A stretch of DNA of 64,000 nt from an uncultured Latescibacterota bacterium (lineage in GTDB: Bacteria; Latescibacterota; UBA2968). This document shows, in pieces, positions 8,701-17,160 of this stretch. The notes beneath the pieces were generated by a model. It made no database searches and had not been told where the DNA came from. It saw nothing but the letters and a program-made list of their open reading frames with translations. A program made the position numbers and the translations under genes. Numbering within the stretch: position 1 is the stretch's first letter; each line of letters begins with the position of its first letter. The DNA is taken from assembly GCA_951812755.1 (NCBI GenBank), contig OX638329.1, positions 2,031,339-2,095,338 on the forward strand. Direction: 5' to 3'.

Positions 8701-9695
8701 GGAATGTACGCGATTTGCCGGAACATTTGCAGATGCGCGTGGAAGTTCGGGACGAGAAAGAGAAGGCGATTATTGCAGCACGGGATTTACGCGCGCTGCG
8801 CGAGCAGTTAGACGCGCACGAAGAAGATGTGCAGTCCGATGCGTGGATGCAGGCGCAGAAGCAGGTGGCGCGCCGAGATGTGACGGGGCAGACGCTGGGT
8901 GAGTTGCCCGAGCGCGTAGAGGTGATGCGAGCCGGTGGAATGCCGGTATTTGGCTACGTGGGGTTGAAGCGCGAGGGGGATCGCGTGGATGTGTGTTTGT
9001 TTAAGCGCGCAGATGAGGCAGAACGCGAGACTCAAGCGGGTTGGTTGCGGTTGTGCGAACGCGAAATGCGGGATGAGATGAAGGCGTTGAAGCGGTCTTT
9101 GGGCAATTTGGCGCAATTTGAGGGGGGACGCGAGGCTTTGCGCGAGGGCGCGTACGCAAATTTAATGGCCCATCTGTTTGCGCGAGACGCGGCGTTTCCC
9201 ATAACGCGCCAGCGCTTTGAATCGCGCGTTCAACAGGCGCGGTTGTATTTGCAGCATCTGGCGCCGCAATTGATTCAGGCGATGGATTCGCTGTTTGAGA
9301 CGCACCGGGAAATCCGCCTGTTGCGCGGTGGATATCCCGAGATGGAGGCCGATCTCGCGCGTTTGATGCCGCCGGATTTTTTGCAGCAGACGCCTTATGA
9401 TCAGGTGTTGCATTTGAGTCGGTTTTTGAAGGCGATTGTAATACGGGCCGAACGCGCGATGCTCGATCCGATGAAGGACCGACAAAAGGCAGAGCAGGTT
9501 CAACCCTTTCAAGACGCGGTGGATGAATTGATGGATTCGGAATTGACAGGTGCAAAGCGCGATGCGGTGCATGCATTGCGGTGGATGGTCGAGGAGTTTC
9601 GGGTGTCGGTATTTGCACAGGAACTCGGTACGGCGCAAAAGGTGTCGCCAAAGCGATTGTGGGATAAATTGGAGCAGGTGAGAGGGATGGCGTAG
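5757..9695 (+). CDS. hrpA: ATP-dependent RNA helicase HrpA (DEAH box)
   Basis: A 1312-residue DEAH-box helicase, close to the 1300 of E. coli HrpA. Motif I is GETGSGKT (110-117), motif II DEAH (207-210) and motif III SAT (239-241); QRAGRCGR is motif VI. The helicase-associated and OB-fold regions follow, then the long HrpA-specific C-terminal region. HrpA remodels mRNA and rescues stalled ribosomes. An oddity is residues about 671-692 (ADSHRDTKTQRDKKEKEKG), a hydrophilic insert encoded by a dispersed CACAAAGACACAAAG repeat that sits inside the conserved stretch FPGSGLF...W.MAAEMVETSR. The reading frame is kept. The start may be later (M at 21 or 37), since the first 36 residues are basic and unlike the family. 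Confidence 0.93.
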   Translation: MLSKNKLRKKHKSYRKRPSLMSAVWSLLPACMLQDGMEIARQLRQLQRQKRRDTVQLKKLKVQAERSAALRKDRGENPLHVTYPEALPIAARKDEIVRAIREHPVVIVAGETGSGKTTQLPKMCLEAGRGVAAKIACTQPRRVAALSVSRRIAEELGVAWGAEVGCKIRFKDETAPETRIKMVTDGMLLAEIQGDPNLYEYDTIIIDEAHERSLNIDFLLGYLRLLQKRRPELRIVITSATIDTEAFSKAFDNAPIIEVSGRMYPVDVQYWPLEDLAGENGAQTYIDAAVTAVDMVVDAGRGDILVFMPTEKDIHETRRRLEGRHFRFTEILPLFGRLTAGDQQKVFHKQRYRRIVVATNIAETSITIPGIRYVIDTGLARISRHNPRNQTHRLPVEAISQSSARQRAGRCGRVQNGVCIRLYDEKSFLARPEYTQPEIQRSDLAEVILRMIALRLGDVETFPFIDPPRSQAIQGGFNVLRALGAIDNNKRLTPLGRDMARLPLAPTVSRMILQAQQERALREVLVIASAISIQDPRVRPLGQEKAADQEHRRFVDGESDFIALLNIWKAYHDTFEKLRTQSQMRKFCKQHFLSFNRMREWRDIYMQIRHTLREMGSFRTNRDDAGYDAIHRSVVSGLLGNVAQKKEGNMYRAARGRDVMLFPGSGLFQRREADSHRDTKTQRDKKEKEKGTPGWIMAAEMVETSRLFARTVARIQPSWLAELGAHLCRASYKEPFYSVRSGRVLATETLTLHGLQVVQKRVGYGRIDAKAATEIFIREALVNDEVALPYEFVMQNRDLRARVETWQMQQRLMQFLDLDEAAYRFYAERLENVSSTHDLNPVIKRKGADFLRMSEKHLAGEQVDFDRDAFPDFLEMDGERVPLSYAYRPGQDRDGVTLQLPYKLVHFVQPEVLDWLVPGLLEEKITYLLRGLPKSIRKRFVPVPDKAREIAAVLQPTHGAFLDSLSAHIWSHYGIEISQGDWNVRDLPEHLQMRVEVRDEKEKAIIAARDLRALREQLDAHEEDVQSDAWMQAQKQVARRDVTGQTLGELPERVEVMRAGGMPVFGYVGLKREGDRVDVCLFKRADEAERETQAGWLRLCEREMRDEMKALKRSLGNLAQFEGGREALREGAYANLMAHLFARDAAFPITRQRFESRVQQARLYLQHLAPQLIQAMDSLFETHREIRLLRGGYPEMEADLARLMPPDFLQQTPYDQVLHLSRFLKAIVIRAERAMLDPMKDRQKAEQVQPFQDAVDELMDSELTGAKRDAVHALRWMVEEFRVSVFAQELGTAQKVSPKRLWDKLEQVRGMA
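7778..7804 (+). repeat. Dispersed CACAAAGACACAAAG repeat inside hrpA
   Basis: The sequence CTCACACAGAGACACAAAG and following bases match intergenic copies at 11485-11512 and, inverted, 18096-18122. Here it is translated in frame within hrpA. Confidence 0.75.
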
Positions 9696-9698
9696 TTT

Positions 9699-11477
9699 AT
9701 GAGTCTCAATTTTTTCAAACCCTTTGCGGAGTATGTATATCCCCATCGATGGAAGATTTTTTGGGGATTGATGTTGTTGTTGGGTACGCAAGCGGTTCAG
9801 GCACTCGTTCCGATGTTGATGAAATGGGCGATTGATACGGCCAAGGCGGGGATGGATGCCGGGGATCTTACAGGCGATGTGGTCGATACAATCACGGGAA
9901 GCCCGATGGGCGATTTGCAGATGTACGGGGCACTCATGGCCGCGCTTGGCATCGCGCAATGGGGCATGTCATTTGGCATGAGATGGTACATTGCCAGTGT
10001 GTCCCGTTTTATAGAGCGCGATCTTCGCAAGCTCTATGTGCGGCATATTGTGCGGCTACCGCTGAGCTTTTTCCAGACGCAGCGCGTGGGCGATTTAATG
10101 GCGCGGGCGACGAATGATGTGGAAGCGATTCAGCGGTTTTTTTATTTTGCGTATCGCCTGTCGCTGCAAGCGGTTTTGAATTTTGCGATCAGTCTCGTTT
10201 TGATGTGTGTGATTGACTGGCAGTTGGCTCTTTTGGCGCTGGCTCCTATGCCCGTGATGGCGTTCTGTGCGCGGTGGGTTGGGCAAAAGGTGCGCGTGGG
10301 ATACCGACGGGTTCAGGAACAATTTGCCGCTGTCAGTTCAAAAATTCAGGAAAATTTGACGGGTATGCGAATGGTCAAAGCCTTTGCCATGCGCCCGCTT
10401 GAGATTGTGGATTTCGGGATTCTCAACGAAGAATACGTCACGCGCAACCGCCATTTGATTAAAATCCGCAGTTTGTATTATCCGTTCACGTTTTTGTTGA
10501 GCGGTGTTTCTATGATTGTGATTTTGTGGCTGGGCGGTCTGCGGGTGATCGATGGGAGTTTGAGCCTGGGGGCATTTGTGGCGTTCAATGCGTATTTGCT
10601 GCGTATGAGTAGGCCGATGTCGATGTTGGGAAGAATTGTCGATGAGTATCAACGCGCTGTGGCTTCGCTGAGGCGTGTTGAAGAGGTTTTGAAAATATCG
10701 CCGCAACCCGATGTTGAGGGTGGCACAACGGGGGATATCAGGGGGGAGATCGAGTTTCGCAATACGAGTTTTTCATACAATGGTCAACGGGTACTCAAAG
10801 ATATCAATCTTCGGATTGAGGCGGGAAGTACGGTTGCATTGGTGGGGCGTGTGGGGTCGGGAAAATCCACGCTGGCGCGGTTGATCCCCCGGTTGATCCA
10901 GGCGAATGAAGGACGGGTTTTGATTGATGGCAAGCCGGTGGAAGAGATACCGCTTCAGACTATTCGAGACGCGACCGGGTATGTGCCGCAGGATGCTTTT
11001 TTGTTTTCGGATACGATTCGGGAAAATGTGGCTTTGGGCACACAGGCAGAGGGCGATGTTGGGCGCGCGACCGAAATTTCGCAATTGGCCCCCGATTTAC
11101 ACCTTTTTCCCGAGCAATTGGAGACGGTTGTGGGAGAGCGGGGGGTCACGCTTTCGGGGGGACAAAAACAGCGCACAGCTATTGCGCGCGCGGTGATTCG
11201 AGAGCCGCGGATTCTGATTATGGACGATGCATTGGCCAGCGTGGATACGCGGACTGAAGAAGAGATTCTCAAACATTTGCGCGAAATTATGGCTTCGCGC
11301 ACGACGATTTTGATTGCCCATCGCATTTCGACCGTGAAAGATGCAGATCATATTGTGGTGCTGGATGAGGGGCGCATTGCAGAGCAGGGGGCACACGACG
11401 AATTGGTTGAACGCGATGGGATTTATGCCGATATGTTTCGACGCCAGCACCTGGCTCAGGAATTGGAAAGTTTTTAG
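9699..11477 (+). CDS. ABC exporter half-transporter, degenerate ATP site subunit
   Basis: A 592-residue type IV ABC exporter subunit with six predicted membrane helices in residues 1-310 and one nucleotide-binding domain. Walker A is GRVGSGKS (383-390), the signature is canonical LSGGQ (485-489), and Walker B is ILIMDD with Asp510 where the catalytic Glu should be. The Asp marks it as the degenerate-site partner of a heterodimer. It starts 3 bp after the hrpA stop and is followed 96 bp later by its presumed partner. The substrate is unknown; the family includes lipid and multidrug exporters. Confidence 0.9.
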   Translation: MSLNFFKPFAEYVYPHRWKIFWGLMLLLGTQAVQALVPMLMKWAIDTAKAGMDAGDLTGDVVDTITGSPMGDLQMYGALMAALGIAQWGMSFGMRWYIASVSRFIERDLRKLYVRHIVRLPLSFFQTQRVGDLMARATNDVEAIQRFFYFAYRLSLQAVLNFAISLVLMCVIDWQLALLALAPMPVMAFCARWVGQKVRVGYRRVQEQFAAVSSKIQENLTGMRMVKAFAMRPLEIVDFGILNEEYVTRNRHLIKIRSLYYPFTFLLSGVSMIVILWLGGLRVIDGSLSLGAFVAFNAYLLRMSRPMSMLGRIVDEYQRAVASLRRVEEVLKISPQPDVEGGTTGDIRGEIEFRNTSFSYNGQRVLKDINLRIEAGSTVALVGRVGSGKSTLARLIPRLIQANEGRVLIDGKPVEEIPLQTIRDATGYVPQDAFLFSDTIRENVALGTQAEGDVGRATEISQLAPDLHLFPEQLETVVGERGVTLSGGQKQRTAIARAVIREPRILIMDDALASVDTRTEEEILKHLREIMASRTTILIAHRISTVKDADHIVVLDEGRIAEQGAHDELVERDGIYADMFRRQHLAQELESF

Positions 11478-11484
11478 ACGAAGG

Positions 11485-11512
11485 TCTCACACAAAGACAC
11501 AAAGACGCAAAG
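11485..11512 (+). repeat. Dispersed CACAAAGACACAAAG repeat
   Basis: An intergenic copy between the two ABC exporter genes, TCTCACACAAAGACACAAAG followed by ACGCAAAG. It is the same family as the copies in hrpA and at 18096-18122. Confidence 0.7.
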
Positions 11513-11573
11513 AGGGAAAGCGAGTCATGTAGGGGCAGTGCCTTGTGCCTGCCCATAGGAGTAAGGTTCTACG

Positions 11574-13328
11574 ATGGAAGAAGAGGAAATTGGTCATAAG
11601 GGTTTTGATCTGCGTTTGATGGCGCGTCTGTTGAACTTTCTCAAGCCCTACATGCGCTGGGTTGTGCTCACGTTTGTGCTCATCATTATCGCAGCGGTTG
11701 TGCGGCAGGCGGGGCCTTATTTGACCAAGATTGCGGTGGATGATTATATCGTGCCGGGAGATGCGGATGGGTTGACCTATCTGGTAATGCTCTATATTGG
11801 TCTGCTTGTCGCGCAATTTGGCGTGGGGTATTGCCAGAGCTGGACAACCAACATGATCGGGCAATGGGCTATGCACGATGTGCGGTTGCAAATTTTTATG
11901 CATTTGCAGCGGTTGCCCATGCGATTTTTCGACCGCACGCCTGTGGGCCGTTTGATGGCGCGCAATACAAATGATGTGGATGCCCTCAACGAGTTGTTTA
12001 CCGATGGCATTGTGTCGATGATCAGCGACATTTTTACGATTATCACCATTCTCGCATACATTTTTTATATGGATGTCACGCTCGGCTTTTTGATCTGTCT
12101 TGCATTGCCGGTGGCTTTTGTCGCAACCGTGTGGCTTCAAAATAAGACCTTTTTTGCATATCGCGTTGCGCGCACGCTGTTCGCGCGATTTAGTTCGTCG
12201 CTGCAAGAGACCGTGTCGGGGATGGAAGTGGTGCAGTTATTTAGCTGTGAAGATCGCTGTGTGAAGCGATTTGAAGACGCCAATAAAGAGTATCTGGATG
12301 CGCGGCTAAAGAGCACGTTTTACCATGCGATTTATTTTCCTATCATGGAGTTGGGCGGTATTTTGTTGTCTGCTTTGGTGTTGTGGTATGGCGGCGCGCG
12401 AGTGCTGGACGGAGAAATACAGTGGGGCGTGCTCGTGGCGATGTTGCAATATGTTCCGCGGTTCTTTATGCCCATCCGCGATATTGCCGATCGTTTTACC
12501 GTGCTTCAGGTTGCGATGGCGTCTTCAGAGCGCATTTTTGAATTGCTGGATACGAAGCCAGAATCACTTGGCGGCACTGTAAAGGCCGATCACTTGAAGG
12601 GTGAAATCGCGTTTCAGAATGTCTGGTTTGCGTACAACGAAGGCGAATGGGTGCTGCGCGATGTGTCTTTTCGCGTTGCGCCGGGGCAGAGTTTGGCATT
12701 GGTCGGGGCGACGGGTGCTGGTAAGAGTACGGTGATTAGTCTGGTGTGTCGGTTCTACGATATTCAGCGGGGTGCGATTCTGGTGGATGGTGTCGATATT
12801 CGCGAGTGGGATGTGGAGGAGCTTCGCAGGCGCATTGGGGTGGTGCAACAGGATGTTTTTCTTTTTGCTGGCGATATTGAAGACAATATTAGCCTGGGAC
12901 ATCCGCGCATTAGCCGCCAGGAGGTTGAACAAGCCGCGCGCGATGTAAATGCCGACCGGTTTATTGACAAATTGCCCGATACCTATCAGCACGAGGTCCA
13001 TGAGCGGGGCAGTTCGCTTTCGGTGGGACAGAGGCAGTTGATATCTTTTGCGCGTACGCTGGCTTCTGGACCAGATATTCTCATTCTGGATGAGGCGACG
13101 GCGAGTGTGGATACGGAGACTGAGATGTGGATTCAGGATGCGGTGGCGAAATTGATGCGGTCGCGGACTTCGATTGCGATTGCACATCGTCTTTCAACTA
13201 TTCGAAACGCGGATAAAATTCTGGTGATGCACCGCGGTCAAATCCGCGAGGAGGGTGACCACGATACGCTGCTCAAGCAGAATGGGATTTATGCTCGGCT
13301 TTACCAGTTGCAGTACCAGGAGGAATAG
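11574..13328 (+). CDS. ABC exporter half-transporter, catalytic site subunit
   Basis: A 584-residue exporter subunit with membrane domain 20-310 and NBD from about 345. Walker A is GATGAGKS (378-385), Walker B is ILILDE with intact Glu507, but the signature is LSVGQ (482-486) rather than LSGGQ. Its Walker motifs and the partner's LSGGQ would form the one competent site, while its LSVGQ and the partner's Asp510 form the degenerate one. This complementary pattern is known for heterodimeric exporters such as TM287/288 and BmrCD. The ATG at 11574 follows GGAGTAAGG. Confidence 0.92.
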   Translation: MEEEEIGHKGFDLRLMARLLNFLKPYMRWVVLTFVLIIIAAVVRQAGPYLTKIAVDDYIVPGDADGLTYLVMLYIGLLVAQFGVGYCQSWTTNMIGQWAMHDVRLQIFMHLQRLPMRFFDRTPVGRLMARNTNDVDALNELFTDGIVSMISDIFTIITILAYIFYMDVTLGFLICLALPVAFVATVWLQNKTFFAYRVARTLFARFSSSLQETVSGMEVVQLFSCEDRCVKRFEDANKEYLDARLKSTFYHAIYFPIMELGGILLSALVLWYGGARVLDGEIQWGVLVAMLQYVPRFFMPIRDIADRFTVLQVAMASSERIFELLDTKPESLGGTVKADHLKGEIAFQNVWFAYNEGEWVLRDVSFRVAPGQSLALVGATGAGKSTVISLVCRFYDIQRGAILVDGVDIREWDVEELRRRIGVVQQDVFLFAGDIEDNISLGHPRISRQEVEQAARDVNADRFIDKLPDTYQHEVHERGSSLSVGQRQLISFARTLASGPDILILDEATASVDTETEMWIQDAVAKLMRSRTSIAIAHRLSTIRNADKILVMHRGQIREEGDHDTLLKQNGIYARLYQLQYQEE

Positions 13329-13371
13329 GGGAATCAGCGAATCAACAGCCAGCAATCAGTCCTCAACTATC

Positions 13372-13479
13372 GTCATTGCGGCATGGTTTTAGCCGCAATC
13401 CAGAGGTTTTGGGAGGTTGGGTGGGGTTCGTCTATTCGTCTATGAACTGGCCTGAGAGGCGGTCAGTTGTACACCGCTC
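13372..13479 (+). repeat. Two dispersed repeat modules upstream of the NHL gene
   Basis: 13372-13403 is a palindromic module (GTCATTGCGGCATG, then AGCCGCAATCCAG) found at least seven more times in the window. 13442-13479 is the AACTGGCCTGAGAGGCGG...GTTGTACACCGCTC module found also at 22111-22206, 41353-41446, 44188-44225 and, diverged, within the sigma-clamp gene. They create an open in-frame extension upstream of the NHL gene that should not be taken as coding. Confidence 0.75.
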
Positions 13480-13510
13480 CGTCTATTCGTTATTTTCAAG
13501 GAGGTGCAAC

Positions 13511-14392
13511 ATGTTGTTCGGAGAAGGCGATTATCGGTACGAAGAAGTTGAGGGATGGGCGAAATTGCCCGAGGGATGGGTGTTTACGCAGGTGTCAGAT
13601 GCCGCGGTGGATTCACAGGGCCGCATTTACGCATTTACGCGCGGTATTCATCCTGTAGTCGTGTTTGATAAGGATGGCAATTTTATTACGTCGTGGGGAT
13701 ATGGCGATTTTGGTATTTCGCCAAATTTGATCAGTCAGTCACACGGCATTTTTATCGATCCGGACGATAAGGTGTTTTTGACCGATTCGTATCAGCATAT
13801 TGTCAGGCGTTATACCCGATTGGGCGAGTTGGAACGCGAATGGGGCACCCGCGGGGTTCCCGGCCCGACGTTTCACCGCAGGGAATACAATATGCCAACG
13901 GGTGTTGCTTATGCGCCAGATGGCAATTCGTTTTACGTGTCGGATGGGTATGGCAGCCGGTGTGTTCACAAGTATTCGCGCGAGGGCGAGCATCTCGCGG
14001 TGTGGGGCGAGGGGGGGAGTGGACCGGGGCAGTTTGCATTGGTACACAATATCGGATGCGATAAGACAGGGCGGGTTCTGGTGTGTGACCGGGAGAATAG
14101 TCGCATTCAGATTTTCGATCCAGATGGCAAGTTTATGGAGATGTGGACTGATGTAATGATGCCGGGCGATGTGTGGATTACGGATGATAATACGATTTAT
14201 GTGGCTGAACAAGGGGGCGGGGGGCGCATCAGTGTGTGGTCTGCGGATGGGGAATTGATTTGTCGGTTTGAGGATAAGAGTGCTGTGCAGTCGCCGCATG
14301 GGCTTTGTGTGGATGACGAGGGTAGTATTTATGTGGCTGAGATCGGTATGGGTGGACAGGGACAGCGGTTGCAAAAATTTGCCCGGGTTTAG
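13511..14392 (+). CDS. NHL-repeat six-bladed beta-propeller protein
   Basis: A 293-residue protein made of successive NHL-type blades (DSQGRIYAF...GIHPVVVFDKDGNFITSWG; SHGIFIDPDDKVFLTD; PTGVAYAPDGNSFYVSDGYG; NIGCDKTGRVLVCDRENSRIQIFD; PHGLCVDDEGSIYVAE). It resembles peptidyl-alpha-hydroxyglycine alpha-amidating lyase-like proteins common in these genomes. No signal peptide is seen, so it is probably cytosolic. The ATG at 13511 has an excellent AAGGAGGTG at 13498-13506. The longer frame back to 13376 runs through dispersed repeats and is rejected. The enzymatic role is unknown. Confidence 0.8.
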   Translation: MLFGEGDYRYEEVEGWAKLPEGWVFTQVSDAAVDSQGRIYAFTRGIHPVVVFDKDGNFITSWGYGDFGISPNLISQSHGIFIDPDDKVFLTDSYQHIVRRYTRLGELEREWGTRGVPGPTFHRREYNMPTGVAYAPDGNSFYVSDGYGSRCVHKYSREGEHLAVWGEGGSGPGQFALVHNIGCDKTGRVLVCDRENSRIQIFDPDGKFMEMWTDVMMPGDVWITDDNTIYVAEQGGGGRISVWSADGELICRFEDKSAVQSPHGLCVDDEGSIYVAEIGMGGQGQRLQKFARV

Positions 14393-14402
14393 GGTTTTTA
14401 AA

Positions 14403-14503
14403 TTAATGGGACCTACCCCCTAACCCCCTTCCTGCGAGGAAGGGGGAATCAGGTCTCCCCTCCTCGTCTCGGGGAGGGGCCGGGGGAGGGGTCAGAAACA
14501 TAG
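14403..14503. repeat. C/G-run intergenic repeat
   Basis: A low-complexity CCCCTAACCCCC / GAGGGGCCGGGGGAGGGG arrangement. The two halves are roughly complementary and could fold into one long hairpin between the NHL gene and the aldolase gene. It is another of the short intergenic repeats of this genome. Confidence 0.5.
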
Positions 14504-14513
14504 CGAGGTTTTT

Positions 14514-15257
14514 ATGGCTACACCAAATCGCATTCTCGAGCGTTATCGCAATGGCGAAAAAGCCGTTGGCGTGCAGATGAGTTTTGTTTCAGAAATTGTG
14601 ATTGAGGTGGCGGCTAAGATGGGGATGGATTTTATTTCGCTGGATGGGCAGCACGGCGCATTGACGTTGCCGACTGTTGAGACGGTGTGCCGCCTTTGCG
14701 ATGCTTATGGGATGACGCCGGCTATGCGGGTTGTGGATCAGTCCGAGGCGGCTATTTTGACGGCGCTGGATCGGGGTATGCAGATGATTACGGTGCCCAA
14801 TTTGCAGACTGCTGAGGAAGCCGAGCAGATGGTACAGTTTGGTTTTTACGGGCCTTTGGGACGGCGGAGCGCGATGAGCCAGCGCGTGGCGTATAGTTTG
14901 AACGATACCAGCGATAGTCGGGAGATTTTCAAGTTTACAAATGACAATACCATTATTGTGCCGCAGCTCGAGAGTAAGACGGCTTTTGACAATTTGGATG
15001 AGATTCTCCAGGTTGACGGGCTTATGTTTTTCGCGGGTGGTCCTCAAGATATTGCGCAGTCTATGGGGTATCCCGGAGAGCCGAATCATCCGGAGTGCGT
15101 AGCGGCTTATGAGGCGGCGTGTGACAGGGTGCGTGCGGCGGGGAAGCACATGATTGGCGATGTGACGGTTAGTGTGGATGCCTTTGGGGCGATCTACGAT
15201 GCGGGAAAGGCGTTACTCGAAGCACACGGTCGCGTGTGTGGTATGAAGATTGGTTGA
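14514..15257 (+). CDS. HpcH/HpaI family aldolase
   Basis: A 247-residue class II pyruvate aldolase-like TIM barrel (HpcH/HpaI). Features are FISLDGQHGALTL (the base His after the first strand), PAMRV, TVPNLQTAEEA, the metal-site Glu in IVPQLESKTAF, and Asp in FFAGGPQDIAQSMG. The usual (D/G)xEHG is DGQHG here, so Gln replaces the Glu beside the His. The reaction is probably retro-aldol cleavage of a 2-keto-3-deoxy acid to pyruvate plus an aldehyde, but the substrate cannot be set. It starts with ATG after GCGAGG, 9 bp ahead of an MFS gene, possibly its transporter. Confidence 0.85.
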   Translation: MATPNRILERYRNGEKAVGVQMSFVSEIVIEVAAKMGMDFISLDGQHGALTLPTVETVCRLCDAYGMTPAMRVVDQSEAAILTALDRGMQMITVPNLQTAEEAEQMVQFGFYGPLGRRSAMSQRVAYSLNDTSDSREIFKFTNDNTIIVPQLESKTAFDNLDEILQVDGLMFFAGGPQDIAQSMGYPGEPNHPECVAAYEAACDRVRAAGKHMIGDVTVSVDAFGAIYDAGKALLEAHGRVCGMKIG

Positions 15258-15271
15258 ATTGAGAGGTGCGT

Positions 15272-16681
15272 TTGTCTAAGGCACAGGTTGAATCCGGGGA
15301 GGCAGAACCGCTGTCTCCTCGAGCGGCCCGGCGCGTGTTGATTAGCCTGATGTTTTCGTCTATGCTGATGCCTATGGTGTCTGGCATGTCGCGGGTTGCG
15401 CTGCCGGTTATTCGGGATGATTTTGGGATTCCCGCAGATTTGACGGCATGGGTTCTGGCAGCTTTCATGCTGCCTTTTGTCGTTTTGATGCCGATTTATG
15501 GGCGGTTGAGCGATGGCGTTGACCGGCGGGTGTTGATTCTGGTGGGGACTGTGATTTTTGGCGTTGGTTCCACGATGACATTTATGGCGCCGGATATGCG
15601 CTGGTTGATGGCTGGCAGGGCGATTCAGGGTATTGGCGTGGGGGGTATGACGCCGATGGGTATGGCGTTGCTCGCGTCGATTTTTAGTGCGGGAGAGCGC
15701 GGGCGCGTTCTGGGTACGTGGAGTGCGGTGGGTCCGGCGATGAGTTTTTCGTCGTCTTTTGTCGCGGGTATTCTCATTGCTATTTGGGGGTGGCGCGCCG
15801 CTTTTGTGCCGGGGCTTTTGCTCAGTGTGGTGACTTTTGTCGCGATTTACAGGGGGGTGCCTTCTCAGGTGATTGGAGAGGCGTCTAAATTTTTGCGGCA
15901 GTTCGATTGGGGTGGGGTCGGTTTGTTGTCGGGTGGGATTGTGTTTCTGATGTTTTATCTGTCCAGTCGGTCTGTGACAGGGGTTGCCCCGTTTGAGGAT
16001 TGGCGGTTGCTTTCAGGCGCGGGGTTGTTTTTCGCGGGTTTCTGGTGGTGGGAAAGAGGGCGCGAGGATCCTTTTCTCGCGCTCAATTTTTTTGGCAATC
16101 GCATGTTTTGCCGGGTGACGTTTTGCGCTTCGATGCGGATGTTTGTGCAGGGCGGTATTGGGGTGTTGATGCCGCTGTACCTGGTCGATGTCCACCGCAT
16201 GGGTCCGGCACTATTGGGCGTGTTTTTGATTATTAGTTCTGCGGCTATGACGCTGATTGTGCGGTTTGGCGGGCAGATGGCCGATCGTTTTCAGAGTCGG
16301 TGGCTGGTGATGATTGGGATGTTTGTGCAGTTGACGGTGATGCTGGGCTTTGCCCATTTGTCCGATACGATTTCGACATGGGTTATTGCTGGCTTGCTGG
16401 CGTATTATGGACTTGGCGCCGGGTTGATGCTGGCTGCATTGCACAGTACGGTTATGGGGACTGTTGATTCAGACCAGATGGGCGCTGCTGCAGGGCTTTA
16501 TAGTATGTTGCGGTTTATGGGTATGGCGATCAGTACGGCACTGGTCGGGGTCGCGTTGCAATTTTTCTTTGATGCAAATCTGGCGACACTCGACGCGTAC
16601 CAGAAGGTGTTTATGGTGCTTGCGATATTTCCCGTTTTGGGGATGGTGGTTGCATTTGGGTTGCGGGAGAAGAGGTTGTGA
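15272..16681 (+). CDS. MFS transporter, DHA2 (14-TMS) type
   Basis: About 469 residues of a drug:H+ antiporter-2-like carrier. The first helix carries PMVSGMSRVALPVIRDDF, loop 2-3 has motif A (GRLSDGVDRR), and helix 5 has the motif C-like GPAMSFSSSFVAGIL. Fourteen hydrophobic segments are plausible. I prefer the TTG at 15272 because GAGAGG (15261-15266) is correctly spaced from it. A GTG at 15266 lies inside that Shine-Dalgarno sequence. It directly follows the aldolase gene and could move a related organic acid. The specificity is not readable. Confidence 0.85.
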   Translation: MSKAQVESGEAEPLSPRAARRVLISLMFSSMLMPMVSGMSRVALPVIRDDFGIPADLTAWVLAAFMLPFVVLMPIYGRLSDGVDRRVLILVGTVIFGVGSTMTFMAPDMRWLMAGRAIQGIGVGGMTPMGMALLASIFSAGERGRVLGTWSAVGPAMSFSSSFVAGILIAIWGWRAAFVPGLLLSVVTFVAIYRGVPSQVIGEASKFLRQFDWGGVGLLSGGIVFLMFYLSSRSVTGVAPFEDWRLLSGAGLFFAGFWWWERGREDPFLALNFFGNRMFCRVTFCASMRMFVQGGIGVLMPLYLVDVHRMGPALLGVFLIISSAAMTLIVRFGGQMADRFQSRWLVMIGMFVQLTVMLGFAHLSDTISTWVIAGLLAYYGLGAGLMLAALHSTVMGTVDSDQMGAAAGLYSMLRFMGMAISTALVGVALQFFFDANLATLDAYQKVFMVLAIFPVLGMVVAFGLREKRL

Positions 16682-16833
16682 TTACCGCTTGGATATTTAT
16701 CAATATTCTCTTAGATCCTACTTATAACCCTTTATTCTTTTTAAAAGCTGAAGCAGATCGGTCTTTTTTTAGGGAATTATATACAAAAGGGCCAGACAAA
16801 TATTCCTATTAACGCGATTGACAAATGACCCGA

Positions 16834-17065
16834 ACCTCACACTGGACTTGACCCGTTTCGGTGGGTACCTTATCAGTAATCAGAAAGGAGACCCACTATG
16901 CCACCAACCCGTCCACCTTATCCACCCGAGTTGAAGCGCCAGATCGTCGAGCTTGTACGCGCTGGCCGCAGTCCTTCTGAGTTGGCCAAAGAGTTTGCGC
17001 TGTGCAAGCCCCCGCAGGGGCGCCCTTTTTTTGCTTCATTTTTTTGGGCGCGCAAAAAAATGAAG
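16834..17065 (+). mobile_element. IS3-type insertion sequence remnant
   Basis: The left end (GACCCGAACCTCACACTGG..., from about 16828) and the first 38 codons of an orfA transposase are present, then the sequence breaks at about 17010 into an unrelated C/G-rich stretch. That stretch includes a perfect hairpin CTTCATTTTTTT-GGGCGCGC-AAAAAAATGAAG (17034-17065). No orfB or right end is seen. It lies at the boundary where plus-strand composition switches from G-rich to C-rich. Confidence 0.6.
16898..17011 (+). pseudogene. Truncated IS3-family transposase OrfA
   Basis: It starts MPPTRPPYPPELKRQIVELV then RAGRSPSELAKEF, the N-terminal helix-turn-helix of IS3-family OrfA proteins, preceded by AGAAAGGAGACCC as RBS. 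After EF the reading frame continues into unrelated sequence (ALCKPPQGRP...), so the DNA-binding domain is cut before its second half and no DDE domain follows. It is non-functional as a transposase. Confidence 0.65.
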
Positions 17066-17160
17066 TCGCCGAAGGCATGGAAAAATGAAAAAGGTGGAAT
17101 TATCACCAACACTTTGGACAAGATTCCCCGTTTTTTCGCAAGCGTGCGTAACGTCAGTTA

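Noticed and set aside
13376-13510. N-terminal extension of the NHL protein to 13376
   Set aside because: It runs through two dispersed repeat modules, and a strong RBS precedes the ATG at 13511.
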